From: Taudactylus pleione
Taxonomy: Eukaryota; Chordata; Amphibia; Anura; Myobatrachidae
Direction of reading: 5' to 3'
Assembly: GCA_031769625.1 (NCBI GenBank)
Contig: JAUIMM010000178.1
Coordinates: 27,670,001-27,734,000 of the forward strand
Length of the DNA stretch: 64,000 nt
Numbering within the stretch: position 1 is the first letter of the stretch; each line of letters begins with the position of its first letter. The notes beneath the pieces are model-generated. The model was not told where the DNA came from and ran no database searches. It saw only the letters and a program-made list of their open reading frames with translations. Below, piece by piece: positions 33,963-44,342 of the stretch. The position numbers and the translations under genes are program-made.

Positions 33963-34997
33963 TGTTATGGTTACCTAGAGTACCACATGTAAACCCCTTA
34001 TATCCAATGGTTGAGGTCTTCTGCCACTAACAACCACCCACTGTTCCCTTAGAACTTAGGCGACAGCCTGGACTTAAACTTGGGATAGTAGAGGTTTACA
34101 CAGATCCCCTAATAAGACCGGAGTAGATGTGACAGCTGAAGCGATTTGAGAACAGTAAGTTCAGCCAATGGAGTGGCTAGAGAGTCGGGGATGCAACTAT
34201 ATGCAGGTGGTGAGGCAAGAAAGCTGGTCATGTGATGCGGCTTTAGGAGCCGGAAGAGTGACTGAGTGCTGATGGTATGGCTTGAGCGCTGGTGATGACA
34301 TGCGGCTTGGGAAGCCAGAGGTGTGGCTGTATGCCGGTAGTGTGGCTCAAGAGCCAGTGATGTGATGTGGCCTTGAGAGCCAGAAGTGCGGCTGAGTGCC
34401 GGTGGTATGGCTTGAGAGCTGGTGATGAGATGTGGCTTTGGGAGCTGGAGTTGCAGCAGTATTTCGGTAGTGTGGACTGAGAGCCAGTGATGGGATGCGG
34501 ATTTGGAAACAAGAGGTGCAGCTGTATGCCGGTAGTGTGGCTTGAGAGCCAGTGATGATATGTGGCTTTGAGTGCCAGAGGTGCAGCTGTATGCCGGTAG
34601 TGTGGCTTGTGAGCCGGTTATGCAGCTTAGAGAGCTGGTAGTTAATGTGGAAGCTGAAAGAGAAAATCCACTCAAAATAACAGGTTCTGGGACATGAATG
34701 GACCAAGCAGCAGGCTAGGAGATTATTACAGGAAACACTGAGTGTAACAACAGGAACTGTTAGGGCACATACGGAGATGCTATAGCTGGCAAAGCCATGA
34801 GGACGCTGTCTGGTATAAAAGGATGCGGAACCAAAAGGATAGATAGACGATCTTCCCACATTCCCAGTAACTTGTGATGTCAACTGGCATGCAGGTTGCC
34901 TAGAAACCAGTGGTCCAGTACTAAAATGGCAGACGGAAGCAGTGGAAGCAATGCCCGCAGTTTCGGAGAGTGCAAGTCACGTCAGCAACTTGCAACA
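33963..34997 (-). repeat. 3' LTR of Gypsy A with 65-bp minisatellite
   Basis: Begins tgttatgg and ends tgcaaca on the plus strand. Between about 34200 and 34640 it holds six or more 65-base units in two alternating types (one with gagtgccggtggtatgg, one with tgtatgccggtagtgtgg). The other LTR has fewer than three. A transcript-start candidate, gctatagctggc, lies at 34779-34790. Confidence 0.85.
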
Positions 34998-35018
34998 GTA
35001 CCTCTCCCTTGATGAAGG
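34998..35018 (-). promoter_or_regulatory. Polypurine tract of Gypsy A
   Basis: On the minus strand tcaagggagaggtac lies immediately before the 3' LTR, the position of the plus-strand primer. Confidence 0.65.
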
Positions 35019-35019
35019 G

Positions 35020-35418
35020 TTAAAGACCCCCTAAAACCTGGCTTATCAGGGAAGTCTCCAAAAACTTCTTCAATCTGTGAGCATGTAAAGACTTCCATGG
35101 AACCCAAGACCTTTCCTTAGGACCATACCACTTCCAATGCACCAGGAATTGTAACTGTCTATGAGGGACCCTGGAATCCAAAATTGTCTCAATCACAAAC
35201 TCTTTTTGTCCTTGAGCAATGATTGGAGAATGTCTAACTGGATGCCTGGACCTAAATTTTGAGAGGGAAAAATGGATTAAAAAGGAACAATGAAAGGTAT
35301 TGTTAATGCACAGAGACCTAGGCAGTTTCAGTCTAAAGGTGACAGGGTTAACCTGAATAATAATAATTTGGAATGGGACAATGAACCTGGGGCCCAATTT
35401 CTGTGTAGGTTGCCTCAA
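35020..35418 (-). pseudogene. Gypsy A integrase C-terminus and chromodomain
   Basis: The frame opens with QPTQKLGPRFIVPF, the conserved end of the integrase, and later reads EFVIETILDSRV, LQFLVHWKWYGPKERSW and VPWKSL, the three-strand plus helix chromodomain pattern. Chromodomains in this position define chromoviruses and steer integration to marked chromatin. The upstream part of the same protein is separated by the insertion at 35420-35975. Confidence 0.85.
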
Positions 35419-35419
35419 T

Positions 35420-35975
35420 GGGAAGCTGTCGGGAAACCGACAGATGGAATCCTGACCGCCGGCTTCCCGACTATTCCAGGCAAGGGCTAAATGACAGGCA
35501 TCAAAATCCCAATGCCTGTCATTTTACCTACACCGGGAGCTCAAAGCCCGGCTTACCAATCAAAGGTAAGCAAGGTGCCGGGGGCAGACAGATGTGTGGG
35601 GAGGGTTAGGTTAGCGGCCTTCTGGGGGGGAATTAGGGATAGGGACCCCCCTGAGAGGTTAGGGTTAGGCTAGAGGAAGGGGGTTTAGGGTTAGGCACCC
35701 CCGAGGGGAGGTTAGGGTTAGGCACCCACCTGGGAGACTTAGGTTTAGGCAGCCGGGAAGGGGGGCTTAGGTTTAGGCACTTAGAGGGGGGATTAGGGTT
35801 AAGCACTGGGGGAGGTTAGGTTTAGGCACCTTTAAGTGAGGGTTAGGGTTAGGGAGGAGGTTAGATTAGTTTATACTTACCTTAATGCAGTCGGGATTTT
35901 CACCCATGTCGGGCTGCCGCTGTTGGGATTTGAACCACCGGCCATGTGGTTGGTGGTAAATCATACCAAACCCCC
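35420..35975. mobile_element. Insertion with degenerate TTAGGG arrays, copy 1
   Basis: The integrase reading is broken between NIKL and QPTQ by about 550 bases. These start gggaagctgtcgggaaaccga, contain a caggcat hairpin, run through many ggttagggttaggcaccc-like units (about 35600-35875), and end near a tcgggatttt and ttgggatttgaaccaccggcc block. A related copy in the other orientation lies at 58765-59190. Exact ends and target duplication were not resolved. Confidence 0.65.
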
Positions 35976-36646
35976 TTCAGTTTGATGTTCTTAGTAGTCA
36001 ACCAAACCCAATCACCAACCTTGAGTTTACATGGCTGCCGATGTTTGTCTGCAAGATTTTTAGAGCATATAGAAGTTCTAAGGAGACACTGGCAAACCTT
36101 GTTCCAAATGGAGAGCAGCTGGGTAACTGAGGAAGGAAATGCAGACCCCCTTGTTTTGGGATTTAAAGGCAATAGCTTTGGGATGTAGTCCAGTGATGCA
36201 GAAGAACAGAGAAACTGAGGATGCAGAATGACAAGAGTTGTTAAAGGCAAACTCTGCCAAGGGTAGGTGGGCAAACCAATCATCATGACATTTGGAAATT
36301 AAACAATTGAGATATTGTTCCAGGGACTGGTTGGCTTTTTTAGTCTGACTGTTAGACTGCAGGTGATAGCCTGAGGACAGACTAAGACAAATCCCTAATT
36401 AGGAAAATAAATTCTTACAATATTAGGCAATAAACTGAGTCCCTCTGTCAGACACAATGTCCAAAGGTAAGCCATTTGGCCGTAAAATGTGCTGGAGAAA
36501 TGAAACAGAAAGTTCCTTTCCAGAGGAACATTTGGATAGAGGAACAAAATGTGCCATTTTTTTCTGAAGCGATCCACAATGGTATAAACAACAGAACATT
36601 GAGATGAAGTCAGGAGCTCAACAATGAAGTCCATGGCAATGTGCAT
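35976..36646 (-). pseudogene. Gypsy A integrase, catalytic and C-terminal parts
   Basis: Pieces in several frames include [13 protein letters not shown] (the region with the first catalytic aspartate), VDRFRKK, LPLTTLVILHP, and a WVWLTTKNIKL block close to the C-terminus. The same order is seen in element B. The remaining N-terminal zinc-binding part lies across Gypsy B at 42694-42990. Shifts and stops are frequent. Confidence 0.75.
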
Positions 36647-36651
36647 CCAAG

Positions 36652-37654
36652 TGTTATGATCCTCTAGCAATTGCTAGGACCTAGATGGAGGTATTGGAGA
36701 TGCATGGCAGATAGAAGAACAGTCACAAGCAGAATATTAGAATAATGGCAGTATACTTAATAAATGATATGGTGGACCAGGAGGTCCAGTATAAACACAA
36801 CATGTCCATGATGTAATAAGGAGCTGAAACAATAGGACAGTCAATAGAATATACTGTAGACTTAAATTCCAAACTAAAGTTGTTAAATGGCCAGGAGGCC
36901 GAGTTGACAGCGATGCTTGAAACATGGTGTAAAAGCAGGATTGCTGGGTGGCCTGGAGGGCCTAGAAGACAGTGATGCTTGAAACTTGGTGTTGAAGCAG
37001 GATTCCTGTATGGCCTGGAGGGTCTAGAAGACAGCGATGCTTGAAATGTGGTGTTGAAGCAGAATTGCTGTATGGCCTGGACGGTCTAGTAGACAGTGAT
37101 GCTTGAAACATGGTGTTGAAGCAGGATTGCTGTATGGCCTGGAGGGCCTAGTAGACAGCAATGCTTGAAATGTGGTATTGAAGCAGGATTGCTATACGGC
37201 CTGGAGGTCCTAGTTGACAGCAAAGCCTGAAACGTGGTGTAGAAGCAGGATTGCTGGAGGGCCTAGTAGACAGCGATGCTTGAAATGTGGTATTGAAGCA
37301 GGGTAGCTGTATGGCCTGGAGGGCTCTGCAGACAGCGATGCTTGAGCCCAGGGTACTTGGGTCACTTAGAAGCCGGTGAGCAGAATACATGCAGCCTGTA
37401 CAAATTATAGCTGGAAGTCTGGATGCACAGAATGCAGGTTGCATAACCAAAAGTTCCACATCAAAACTCTATAGCCGACAGGGCGGCGACAGTCCAGGAA
37501 GTTCAAATAGGATCAGCTGCCAATCAGGCAACACTAGGAGGAAACATGTGAAATCCTCTGATGTCTGGGTCTCCTAGCAACCAGCAACCTAGAAGCATGG
37601 TCATGAGCAGGAGGAATACTGGCAGAAGACAAGTCTGGGACTGGACTTGTAACA
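36652..37654 (-). repeat. 3' LTR of Gypsy B with 62-bp minisatellite
   Basis: About 1003 bases from tgttatgatcc to cttgtaaca. Eight units of about 62 bases resembling gcctggagggcctagtagac run from about 36891 to 37345. The other LTR has five, which accounts for nearly all of the 190-base length difference. Confidence 0.9.
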
Positions 37655-38550
37655 GTATCCCCCCCTTGACGCGGGGTTGAAGAACCCCCAGATCCAGGTT
37701 TATCAGGAAACTTCTGAAAGAAAAGTCTTTTCAGTCTGGGAGCATGGAGTGCATCTTCCAAAACCCAGGAATGTTCCTCTGGGCTGTAACCCCTCCAATG
37801 AACCAAAAACTGTACTTTACCTCTGGAGAACTTGGAGTCCAGAATTCTTTCAACAACAAATTCCTGTTGACCATGGACAGTCACTGGACCAGGTTTGGCA
37901 CTAGGCTTACTTCTAAATCTCATGGAAGAAAAAAACGGTTTGAGGAGAGAGCAATGAAAATTGTTGTTAATACGTAAAGAATTGCAACTTGAAAGTGATG
38001 GGATTCACTTGAGCAATGATGCAAAAAGGCCCGATGAATCTAGGTCCCAATTTATGAGTTGGTTGGCACAGCTTGATATTCTTAGTAGAAAGCCAGACCA
38101 AATCTCCCTTTTTCAATAAACACGGTCTTCGATGCCTGTCAGCAATACTCTTGGAATAAAGAGAAACTTTGCAGAGACTTTGATGAACTTTGCTCCAAAT
38201 ACGGCGAAGCTGAGACACAGATGATGGAGTAGACACACTGGAAACATTAGGTTCAAAGGAGTTAGCTCTGGGATGCTGACCGGTGACACAGAAAAATGGA
38301 GACACAGATGAAGCTGAATGACAAGCACTGTTGAATGCAAATTCTGCCAGAGGCAAATGCAGGGTTCAATCTGAATGACATTTGGAAATTAAACAATGTA
38401 AATATTGCTCCAGAGACTGGTTGGCATGTTCCGTCTGACCATTGGACTGTGGATGATATCCTGAAGAGAGACTGATAGAAATACCCATCGAGGAACAAAA
38501 TGTTCTCCAAAATTGTGCAATAAATTGAGTGCCACAATCAGACACAATAT
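37534..38550 (-). pseudogene. Gypsy B integrase C-terminal half and chromodomain
   Basis: In order: a [10 protein letters not shown] block, the region around the catalytic glutamate; LPLAEFAFNSACHSASSVSP; WLSTKNIKL; QPTHKLGPRFIGPF; and a chromodomain frame (37534-37923) with EFVVERILDSKF, VQFLVHWRGYSPEEHSW and LEDALHAPRL. The chromodomain aromatic residues are better kept than in A. Its last codons run into the LTR. Two frame changes separate the pieces. Confidence 0.85.
37655..37668 (-). promoter_or_regulatory. Polypurine tract of Gypsy B
   Basis: On the minus strand caaggggggatac directly precedes the LTR start tgttacaag. Confidence 0.8.
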
Positions 38551-39265
38551 CTAAAGGCAATCCATGAAGTCTAAAAATGTGTTGTATAAATAACAAGAAA
38601 GTTCTCTGGCCAATGGCAGCTTGAACAAAGGAACAAAGTGTGCCATTTTACTAAATCGGTCCACAACCATCCAGACAACCGAACATCCAGAGGAAACTGG
38701 AAGATCCACAATGAAGTCCATGGCAATGTGCATCCAAGGTCTCCTAGGTGTAGACAACGGAAGAAGAAGACCAGGAGGAGCTGTCCGAGGAGTCTTATTA
38801 TGGGCACAGACTTCACATGCTAACACAAACTCACGGACATCTTTAGCTAAGGATGGCCATCAGACAGAACGAGAGAGAATGTCCATAGTCTTAGTAATGC
38901 CTGGATGACCAAAGGCTTTTATGGAATGAAAATCCAAAAGGACAGTTTTCCTAAGTCTCTCAGGAACAAAAAGAAGATGAGCAGGAACATTCGATGGAGC
39001 TAGAGTCCGGGTTAAGGCAAAATGAATGAAATCTTTAGGAATGATGAGTTCTTCAGAAACGGAGACTTGTTGGTCAGAGAAGAAACTTCTGGAGAGAGCA
39101 TCAGCTTTAACATTTTTAGGACCAGGACGAAAGGAAATAACAAAATTAAAACGTGTAAAAAATAAAGCCCAACATGCTTGTCTGGAATTGAGACGCTTAG
39201 CTGTTTCAATATAGGCCAGATTTTTATGATCAGTGAGAACCGTGACTTGATATTTGGCCCCCTCA
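38551..39265 (-). pseudogene. Gypsy B integrase N-terminal half and RNase H end
   Basis: Frames at 38551-38826 give [11 protein letters not shown] (the two cysteines of the HHCC zinc-binding fold), a proline-rich linker, [13 protein letters not shown] with the first catalytic aspartate, and [14 protein letters not shown]. The SDCGTQF block with the second aspartate is at about 38530-38550. Upstream (38830-39265) pieces give the zinc histidines and the ADALSR-type RNase H end, as in other Gypsy elements. Confidence 0.8.
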
Positions 39266-39268
39266 AAC

Positions 39269-39429
39269 TAGGGGTGAGCGGGTTCGGTTTTACTCAGTTT
39301 TACTCGGTTCTTATCGCCACTTTACCGCAAATTCGGCTCGATTTTATTCGCTATCCAAAACACGTGTTCGGCGATAGCCAATAAAAAGATCCGAGTAAAA
39401 CCGAGTAAAACCGAACCCGCTCACCCCTA
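39269..39429. mobile_element. hAT MITE, 161 bp, in Gypsy B RNase H
   Basis: The word cctcaaac flanks both sides exactly (39261-39268, 39430-39437). The ends taggggtgagcgggttcgg and their perfect complement make most of the element a palindrome, with repeated gttttactcgg words on each arm. It is the innermost insertion of the nest. Confidence 0.95.
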
Positions 39430-39437
39430 CCTCAAAC

Positions 39438-40320
39438 CAGTGTCTCCAATCTTCAAAAGCCCATTTAGTGGCTAGCAATTCTCTGTTCCCCACATCATAG
39501 TTACGTTCAGCAGTGGCAAATTTGCGTGAAAAAAAAGCACATGGATGCAATTTCTTATCTGGAGGACATGTTTGAGAAAGAATTGCTCCAGCCCCAACCT
39601 CTGATGCATCAACTTCCAAAATAAATGGCAACTCAGGCTCAGGATGACGTAGAACAGGTGCATGAGTTAAGGCAGTTTTCAGATCTTCAAAGGCCTGGAT
39701 AGCCTTCAAAGGCCAATTAGCTGAATCCGCTCCTTTCTTGGTAAGGTCAGGAGCCACAATGGTAGAGAAAGAATTGATAAATCTCTGGTAATAATTAGCA
39801 AATCCAAGAAAATGCTGGATGCCCTTCAAAGTATTGGGCTGAACCTATTCAGGAACTGCTTTGACTTTACCGTGATCCATTGAAAATCCCTCAGTAGAGA
39901 TGACATAACCCAGAAAGGATACTTGAGCAACGTGGAATTCACATTTCTCCAATTTAGCAAAAAGGTGATGCTCACAAAGCTGTTGCAAAACCAAACGAAC
40001 ATGTTGAACATGGAGCTCTTCTGTCTTGGAGTAAATAAGGATATCATCCAAATAGACAACCATGAAAACACCCAGGAACTCACAAAGGACATCATTAATT
40101 AATACCTGAAAAACAGCAAGAGCATTATCGAGTCTAAATGGCATGACGAGATACTCATAGTGACCTGAATGGGTGTTGAAAGCGGTCTTCCACTCATCAC
40201 CTTCCTTAATGCGAATAAGTTTATAAGCTCCTCTGAGATCAATTTTGGAGAAAATTGTCGCTTCTCTGAGTTGATCAAAAAGTACAGAAATAAGAGGTAG
40301 CGGGTATGAGTTCTTGATGA
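39438..40320 (-). pseudogene. Gypsy B reverse transcriptase and RNase H
   Basis: The frame 39845-40144 gives the motif B region and VVYLDDILIYSK, motif C with both aspartates intact, then FAKLEKCEFHVAQVSFLGYV. The next frame (39344-39829) gives [14 protein letters not shown], then RNase H with [16 protein letters not shown], whose aspartate is the first catalytic residue, and a [19 protein letters not shown] block with the glutamate. One stop separates them and the hAT MITE ends the second. Confidence 0.9.
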
Positions 40321-41271
40321 TTATACTGTTAAGTCCTCTAAAGTATATACATGGACGTAGAGACCATCCTTCTTTTGGACAAAAAAGAAGCCTGCCCCGA
40401 CTGGGTACTTGGATGGACGAATAAATCCTCTGGCTAAAACCTCTTTAATGTAATCATCCATAGCTTTACTCTCAGGAATGGACAGAGAATACAAACGACC
40501 TTTAGGCAACTTGGCTCCAGGAACCATATTGATGGCGCAATCATATGGTCGATGTGGAGGCAATGCATTAGCTTTTTGTTTAGAAAACACATCAGCAAAA
40601 TCCAAATATCGAGGAGGAATGCTACAAGCGGACGAAACTTCAGGACATTGTAGCATCCGCACGCTGAGTGAAAGGCATGAGGACTGACATTCAGGGCTCC
40701 ACTTAATAATCTCCCCAGAGGACCTGTCAATGGATGGATTGTGTAATTTAAGCCACAGACGGCCCAATACAAATGGAACCAAAGGACAATGCAGAAGAAA
40801 AAATTTAATTAGTTCAATATGTAAAACACCCACGGTAAGCCGAATAAGAGGTGTCTTAGCCTTAAGAGTTCCTTTAGAGATTAAGCCTCCATCCAGGCCA
40901 CAAATGGAAACTTCTTGCTTTAATGGAAATGCAGGAATCTTTAACTTCTGAAAGAATGCATAGTCCATAAAATTAACTGCTGCTCCACTATCCAAAAGAG
41001 CCCGAGTCTTGAACTCTTTATCAGCTAAATGAATGAATACAGGAACAAGTACTGAATTCTTGGAGGAAATTGAGGCTAGACCTAAGTGTAATCCCCTCTG
41101 TACACTTAGACCCTGCCTTTTAATGAATATCAAAGGACAGTCTTTTATGGAATGAGCCTTGTCTCCACAGTATATACAGAGACCTTGTGAACGTCTTCTA
41201 CACCTTTCTCCAAGAGACAGGTGAGAAGCTCCAACTTGCATAGGCTCCTCACGATCCAGTGAAGGGGCCAC
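40321..41271 (-). pseudogene. Gypsy B zinc knuckle, protease and RT start (316 codons open)
   Basis: The longest open frame in the window. Residues about 33-46 form a CCHC knuckle ([14 protein letters not shown]). Residues about 90-105 hold the protease active site [34 protein letters not shown] block follows, then the RT entry [20 protein letters not shown] and [17 protein letters not shown]. This is the usual Tf1/sushi-type order. The frame stops at 40321, where RT continues in another frame. Confidence 0.9.
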
Positions 41272-41289
41272 AAAGAATATCGGGGAGAC

Positions 41290-41860
41290 CTAGTAGGCAA
41301 CTGCTGCTCACTCCATCTTTCAAGTAAACAATGGTCAATACGGATAACTGTCTGCATGAAGTCATCTAGTCTTTGCCGGTGAATGTTGTACAAGAATGTC
41401 CTTTATTACCTCAGAAAGACCAATCCGAAACTGACTACGCAAAGCTGAATCATTCCAGCCTGATTCCATTGCCCAACTACGAAATTCAGAACAATAATCC
41501 TCTGCAGCTTTTTGTCCCTGCTTAAGAGAGTGAAGCTTGGATTCTGCAAGTAATACCTTATCTGGATCACCCTGAAGCAGGGAAATAATAAGTCCAACTC
41601 TTTGTGTCTCAGAACCAGAAGAGACTGGACGCATGCAGAAATAAAGTTTACAACTCTCATGGAAATTTACAAACAAGTTTCTGTCCCCAGCAAATCAATC
41701 AGGCAAGTTCATTTTGGGCTCTTTAAGAGCAGCTTGTAATGAGGAGGTATGGACATCTTCAACTTGAAGTGAGAGTTCATAAACTTTTTGAGTAAGAGTC
41801 TAAATTTGAGCTGCCAGAATTTGTGCTGGATTCTGCATATGCTCCATCATAGTCCAAAGA
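41290..41860 (-). pseudogene. Gypsy B gag (capsid region)
   Basis: The frame 41362-41676 reads QRVGLIISLLQGDPDKVLLA, then AAEDYCSEFRSWAMESGWND, then LRSQFRIGLSEVIKDILVQH. This is the retrotransposon gag capsid pattern with a conserved tyrosine-cysteine and tryptophan pair. It is preceded by the leucine-rich start near 41850 and followed by a LDDFMQTVIRIDHCLLERW segment. Frame changes occur at both ends. Confidence 0.8.
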
Positions 41861-41863
41861 TTT

Positions 41864-41875
41864 GGTCGGCTATAA
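41864..41875 (-). promoter_or_regulatory. Primer-binding site of Gypsy B (self-priming type)
   Basis: On the minus strand, one base after the 5' LTR, tatagccgac is the exact reverse complement of gtcggctata inside the same LTR (plus-strand tatagccgac at 37470-37479 and 42517-42526). No tRNA-like tgg start follows the LTR. This is the arrangement known for self-priming Tf1/sushi elements. Confidence 0.75.
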
Positions 41876-42688
41876 TGTTACGATCCTCTAGCAATTGCTA
41901 GGACCGAGATGGAGGTATTGGAGATACGTGGCACATAGAAGAACAGTCACAAGCAGAATATTAGAATAATGGCAGTTTACTTAATAAATGATATGGTGGA
42001 CCAGGAGGGCCAGTACAAACACAACATGTCCATGATGTAATAAGGAGTTGAAACAATAGGACAGTCAATAGAATATACTGTAGACTTATAGTCCAAACTA
42101 AAGTTGTTAAATGGCCAGGAGGCCTAGTTGACAGCGATGCTTGAAACGTGGTGTAGAAGCAAGATTGCTGTATGGCCTGAAAGTCCTAGTAGACAGCGAT
42201 GCTAGAAACGTGGTGTAGAAGCAGGATAGTTGTATGGCCTGGAGGGCCTAGTTGACAGAGATGCCTGAAACGTGGTGTAGAAGCAGGATTGCTGAATGGC
42301 CTGGAGGGCCTAGTAGACAGCGATGCTTGAAACGTGGTATTGAAGCAGAGTAGCTGTATGGCCTGGAGGGCTCTGCAGACAGCAATGCTTGAAACCAGGG
42401 TACTTGGGTCACTTAGAAGCCGGTGAGCAGAATACAAGAAGGATGTACAAATTATAGCTGGAAGTCTGGATGCACAGGAAGCAGGTTGCATAACCAACAG
42501 TTCCACATCAAAACTCTATAGCCGACAGGGCAGCGACAGTCCAGGAAGTTCAAATAGGATCAGCTGCCAATCAGGCAACACGTGAAATCCTCTGACGTCC
42601 GGGTCTCCTAGCAACCGGCAACCTAGAAGCATGGTCAGGAGCAGGAGGAATACTGGCAGGAGACAAGTCCTGGACTGGACTTGTAACA
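41876..42688 (-). repeat. 5' LTR of Gypsy B
   Basis: About 813 bases, tgttacgatcc to cttgtaaca. It has five 62-base minisatellite units (about 42110-42400). The first 65 or so bases differ from the other LTR at five places, so the insertion is not recent. Confidence 0.9.
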
Positions 42689-42693
42689 CCAAG

Positions 42694-42990
42694 GTCTTCT
42701 GGGAATAGATAATGGTAGGAGGAAGCCAGGAGTGGATACCCACGGAGTCTTATTCTGAGCACAAATGTCACAAGCAAGCACAAACTCATGGATGTTTTTA
42801 GACAATGAAGGCCACCATACCGAATGGGAAAGTAATTCCATTGTCTTAGAAATGCCTGGATGGCTAATGGTTTTTTGGGAGTGGAACTCAAATAGAACTG
42901 TCTCTCAGAGTCTTTCAGGAATGAACAGAAGTCAAGCAGGTTTTTCAGATGGAGCTTCTGACTAACAAGTTTGAAGAGAATCTGCAAAAA
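42694..42990 (-). pseudogene. Gypsy A integrase zinc-binding region
   Basis: The frame reads LACDICAQNKTPWVSTPGFL (zinc-binding cysteines) and LPLSIPRRPW, which continues across Gypsy B into WMHIAMDF at 36646. Compared with B, about 150 bases between RNase H and this block are deleted. Confidence 0.75.
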
Positions 42991-42999
42991 TAAAGCCCA

Positions 43000-43430
43000 A
43001 TGTGCCTGCCTTGAATTGAGTCATTTTGCTGTTTTGATATAAGCCAAGTTTTTATGATCAGTAGGGACAGTGATCTGATACTTGGCACACTCTAACCAGT
43101 TCCTCCAGTCCTCAAAAGCCCATTTAATTGCAAACAACTCACGATTTCCCAGGTCATAATTTCTTTCGGCAGATGAAAACTTCTGTGAATAAAAAGTGCA
43201 AGGATGCAACTTATTATCTTGCAGAACGTATGGGAGCAAACTTCTGAAGTGTCAACTTCAACCATGAATGGTAGGTCTGGATTTGGGTGACGAAGAACTG
43301 AGGCATTAATGAATGCTGCTTTCAGGGTGTCAAAGGCTTGCACGGCATTGAAATGCCAGTTAATGATATTGGCTCCTTTTTAAGTCAATTCCACTATCAG
43401 GGATACAATGAAAGAAAAAGAATTGATGAA
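43000..43430 (-). pseudogene. Gypsy A RNase H
   Basis: Frames at 43092-43343 and 43021-43239 give [18 protein letters not shown], with the first catalytic aspartate, then [19 protein letters not shown] with the glutamate block, and TDHKNLAYI with a later aspartate. The frame shifts once in the middle. Confidence 0.8.
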
Positions 43431-43499
43431 CCTTCAATAATAATTGGCGAACCCTCGAAAACATTGTATGGCTTTAAGGTTCATTGACTGTACCCAGTC

Positions 43500-44340
43500 C
43501 AAGATAGCCTTGACATTACTCAGGTCCATGGAGAAACCTTGAGAGGAGATGATATACCCCAAAAAGAAACCTCAGAAACCTCAAATTCACATTTCTTGAG
43601 TTTAGCAAAAAGCTGGTTTTCACACAGCTTTTGCAATACCTGCCAGACATGGAGATATTGCAATTCCAGTGATCGAGAATAAATCATGATATCATCCAGA
43701 TAAATGACAGCAAAGTCACCCAAGAACTCACGGAGGACATCATTGATTAAGTCCTGAAAGACGGCTGGAGCATTAGACAGCCCAAACAGCATGACCAAAT
43801 ACTCATAATGGCCAGAATGAGTATTAAACGTTTTCTTCCATTCATCTCCTTTTTGAATTCAGATCAAATTATAAGCTCCATGAAGATGGTTGCCTCGTGT
43901 AATTGGTCAAAAGGGATAGAAATCAAAGGCAGAGGATTGGATTTTTTACAGTAATGTTATTTAGCCCCCTGTAATCTATACACAGTCTACGTGACTCATA
44001 TTTTTTCTCAACAAAAAAGAATCCTGGCAGGTTATGTGGAAGGGAGGATGAACCTCCTGGCCAGCGCATCTTGGATATATTCTTCCATAGTCTTGTTCTC
44101 TGGAATAGACAATGCATATAAGCACCCTTTGGGAATCTTAGTGCCTGGGACCAGGTTGATGGCACAGTCATAAGGTCATTGAGGCAGAAGGATGTTGGCC
44201 TTTTGTTTGGAGAAGACATCAGAGAAATCTGAGTATTGTGGAAGGATCACAGAGGACAGTACAAGAGCAGATGGTTGTATTACCCAAACTGGTAATGAGA
44301 GACTCTTAGACATCTGGAGCTCCACTTGATAATCTCACCG
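43500..44340 (-). pseudogene. Gypsy A reverse transcriptase
   Basis: Frame 43520-43798 contains [18 protein letters not shown] (motif B) and [12 protein letters not shown] (motif C, both aspartates present), then a [12 protein letters not shown] block. The upstream frame 43923-44219 has [20 protein letters not shown], the usual fingers region. The motif A stretch between them is shifted and partly deleted at about 43865-43910. Confidence 0.85.
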
Positions 44341-44342
44341 GT

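Larger units (their letters stand above)
36652..42688 (-). mobile_element. Gypsy element B (chromovirus), nested in A
   Basis: Two LTRs (36652-37654 and 41876-42688) with inverted tgttac and gtaaca ends flank a nearly full leftward internal region. The word ccaag lies on both sides (36647-36651 and 42689-42693) and the integrase of A reads through once the insert is removed, so this is a clean insertion with a 5-base duplication. It is close in sequence and layout to A. It carries its own hAT MITE at 39269-39429. Confidence 0.95.

Noticed and set aside
34109..34883. Long minus-strand frames rich in serine, histidine and threonine
   Set aside because: They lie within the LTR and follow the 65-base minisatellite, a multiple of neither codon nor domain; the composition is that of the repeat.
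37148..37459. Minus-strand frame repeated at 42186-42506
   Set aside because: Both copies are in the LTR minisatellite of Gypsy B, so the similarity reflects LTR identity, not a gene.
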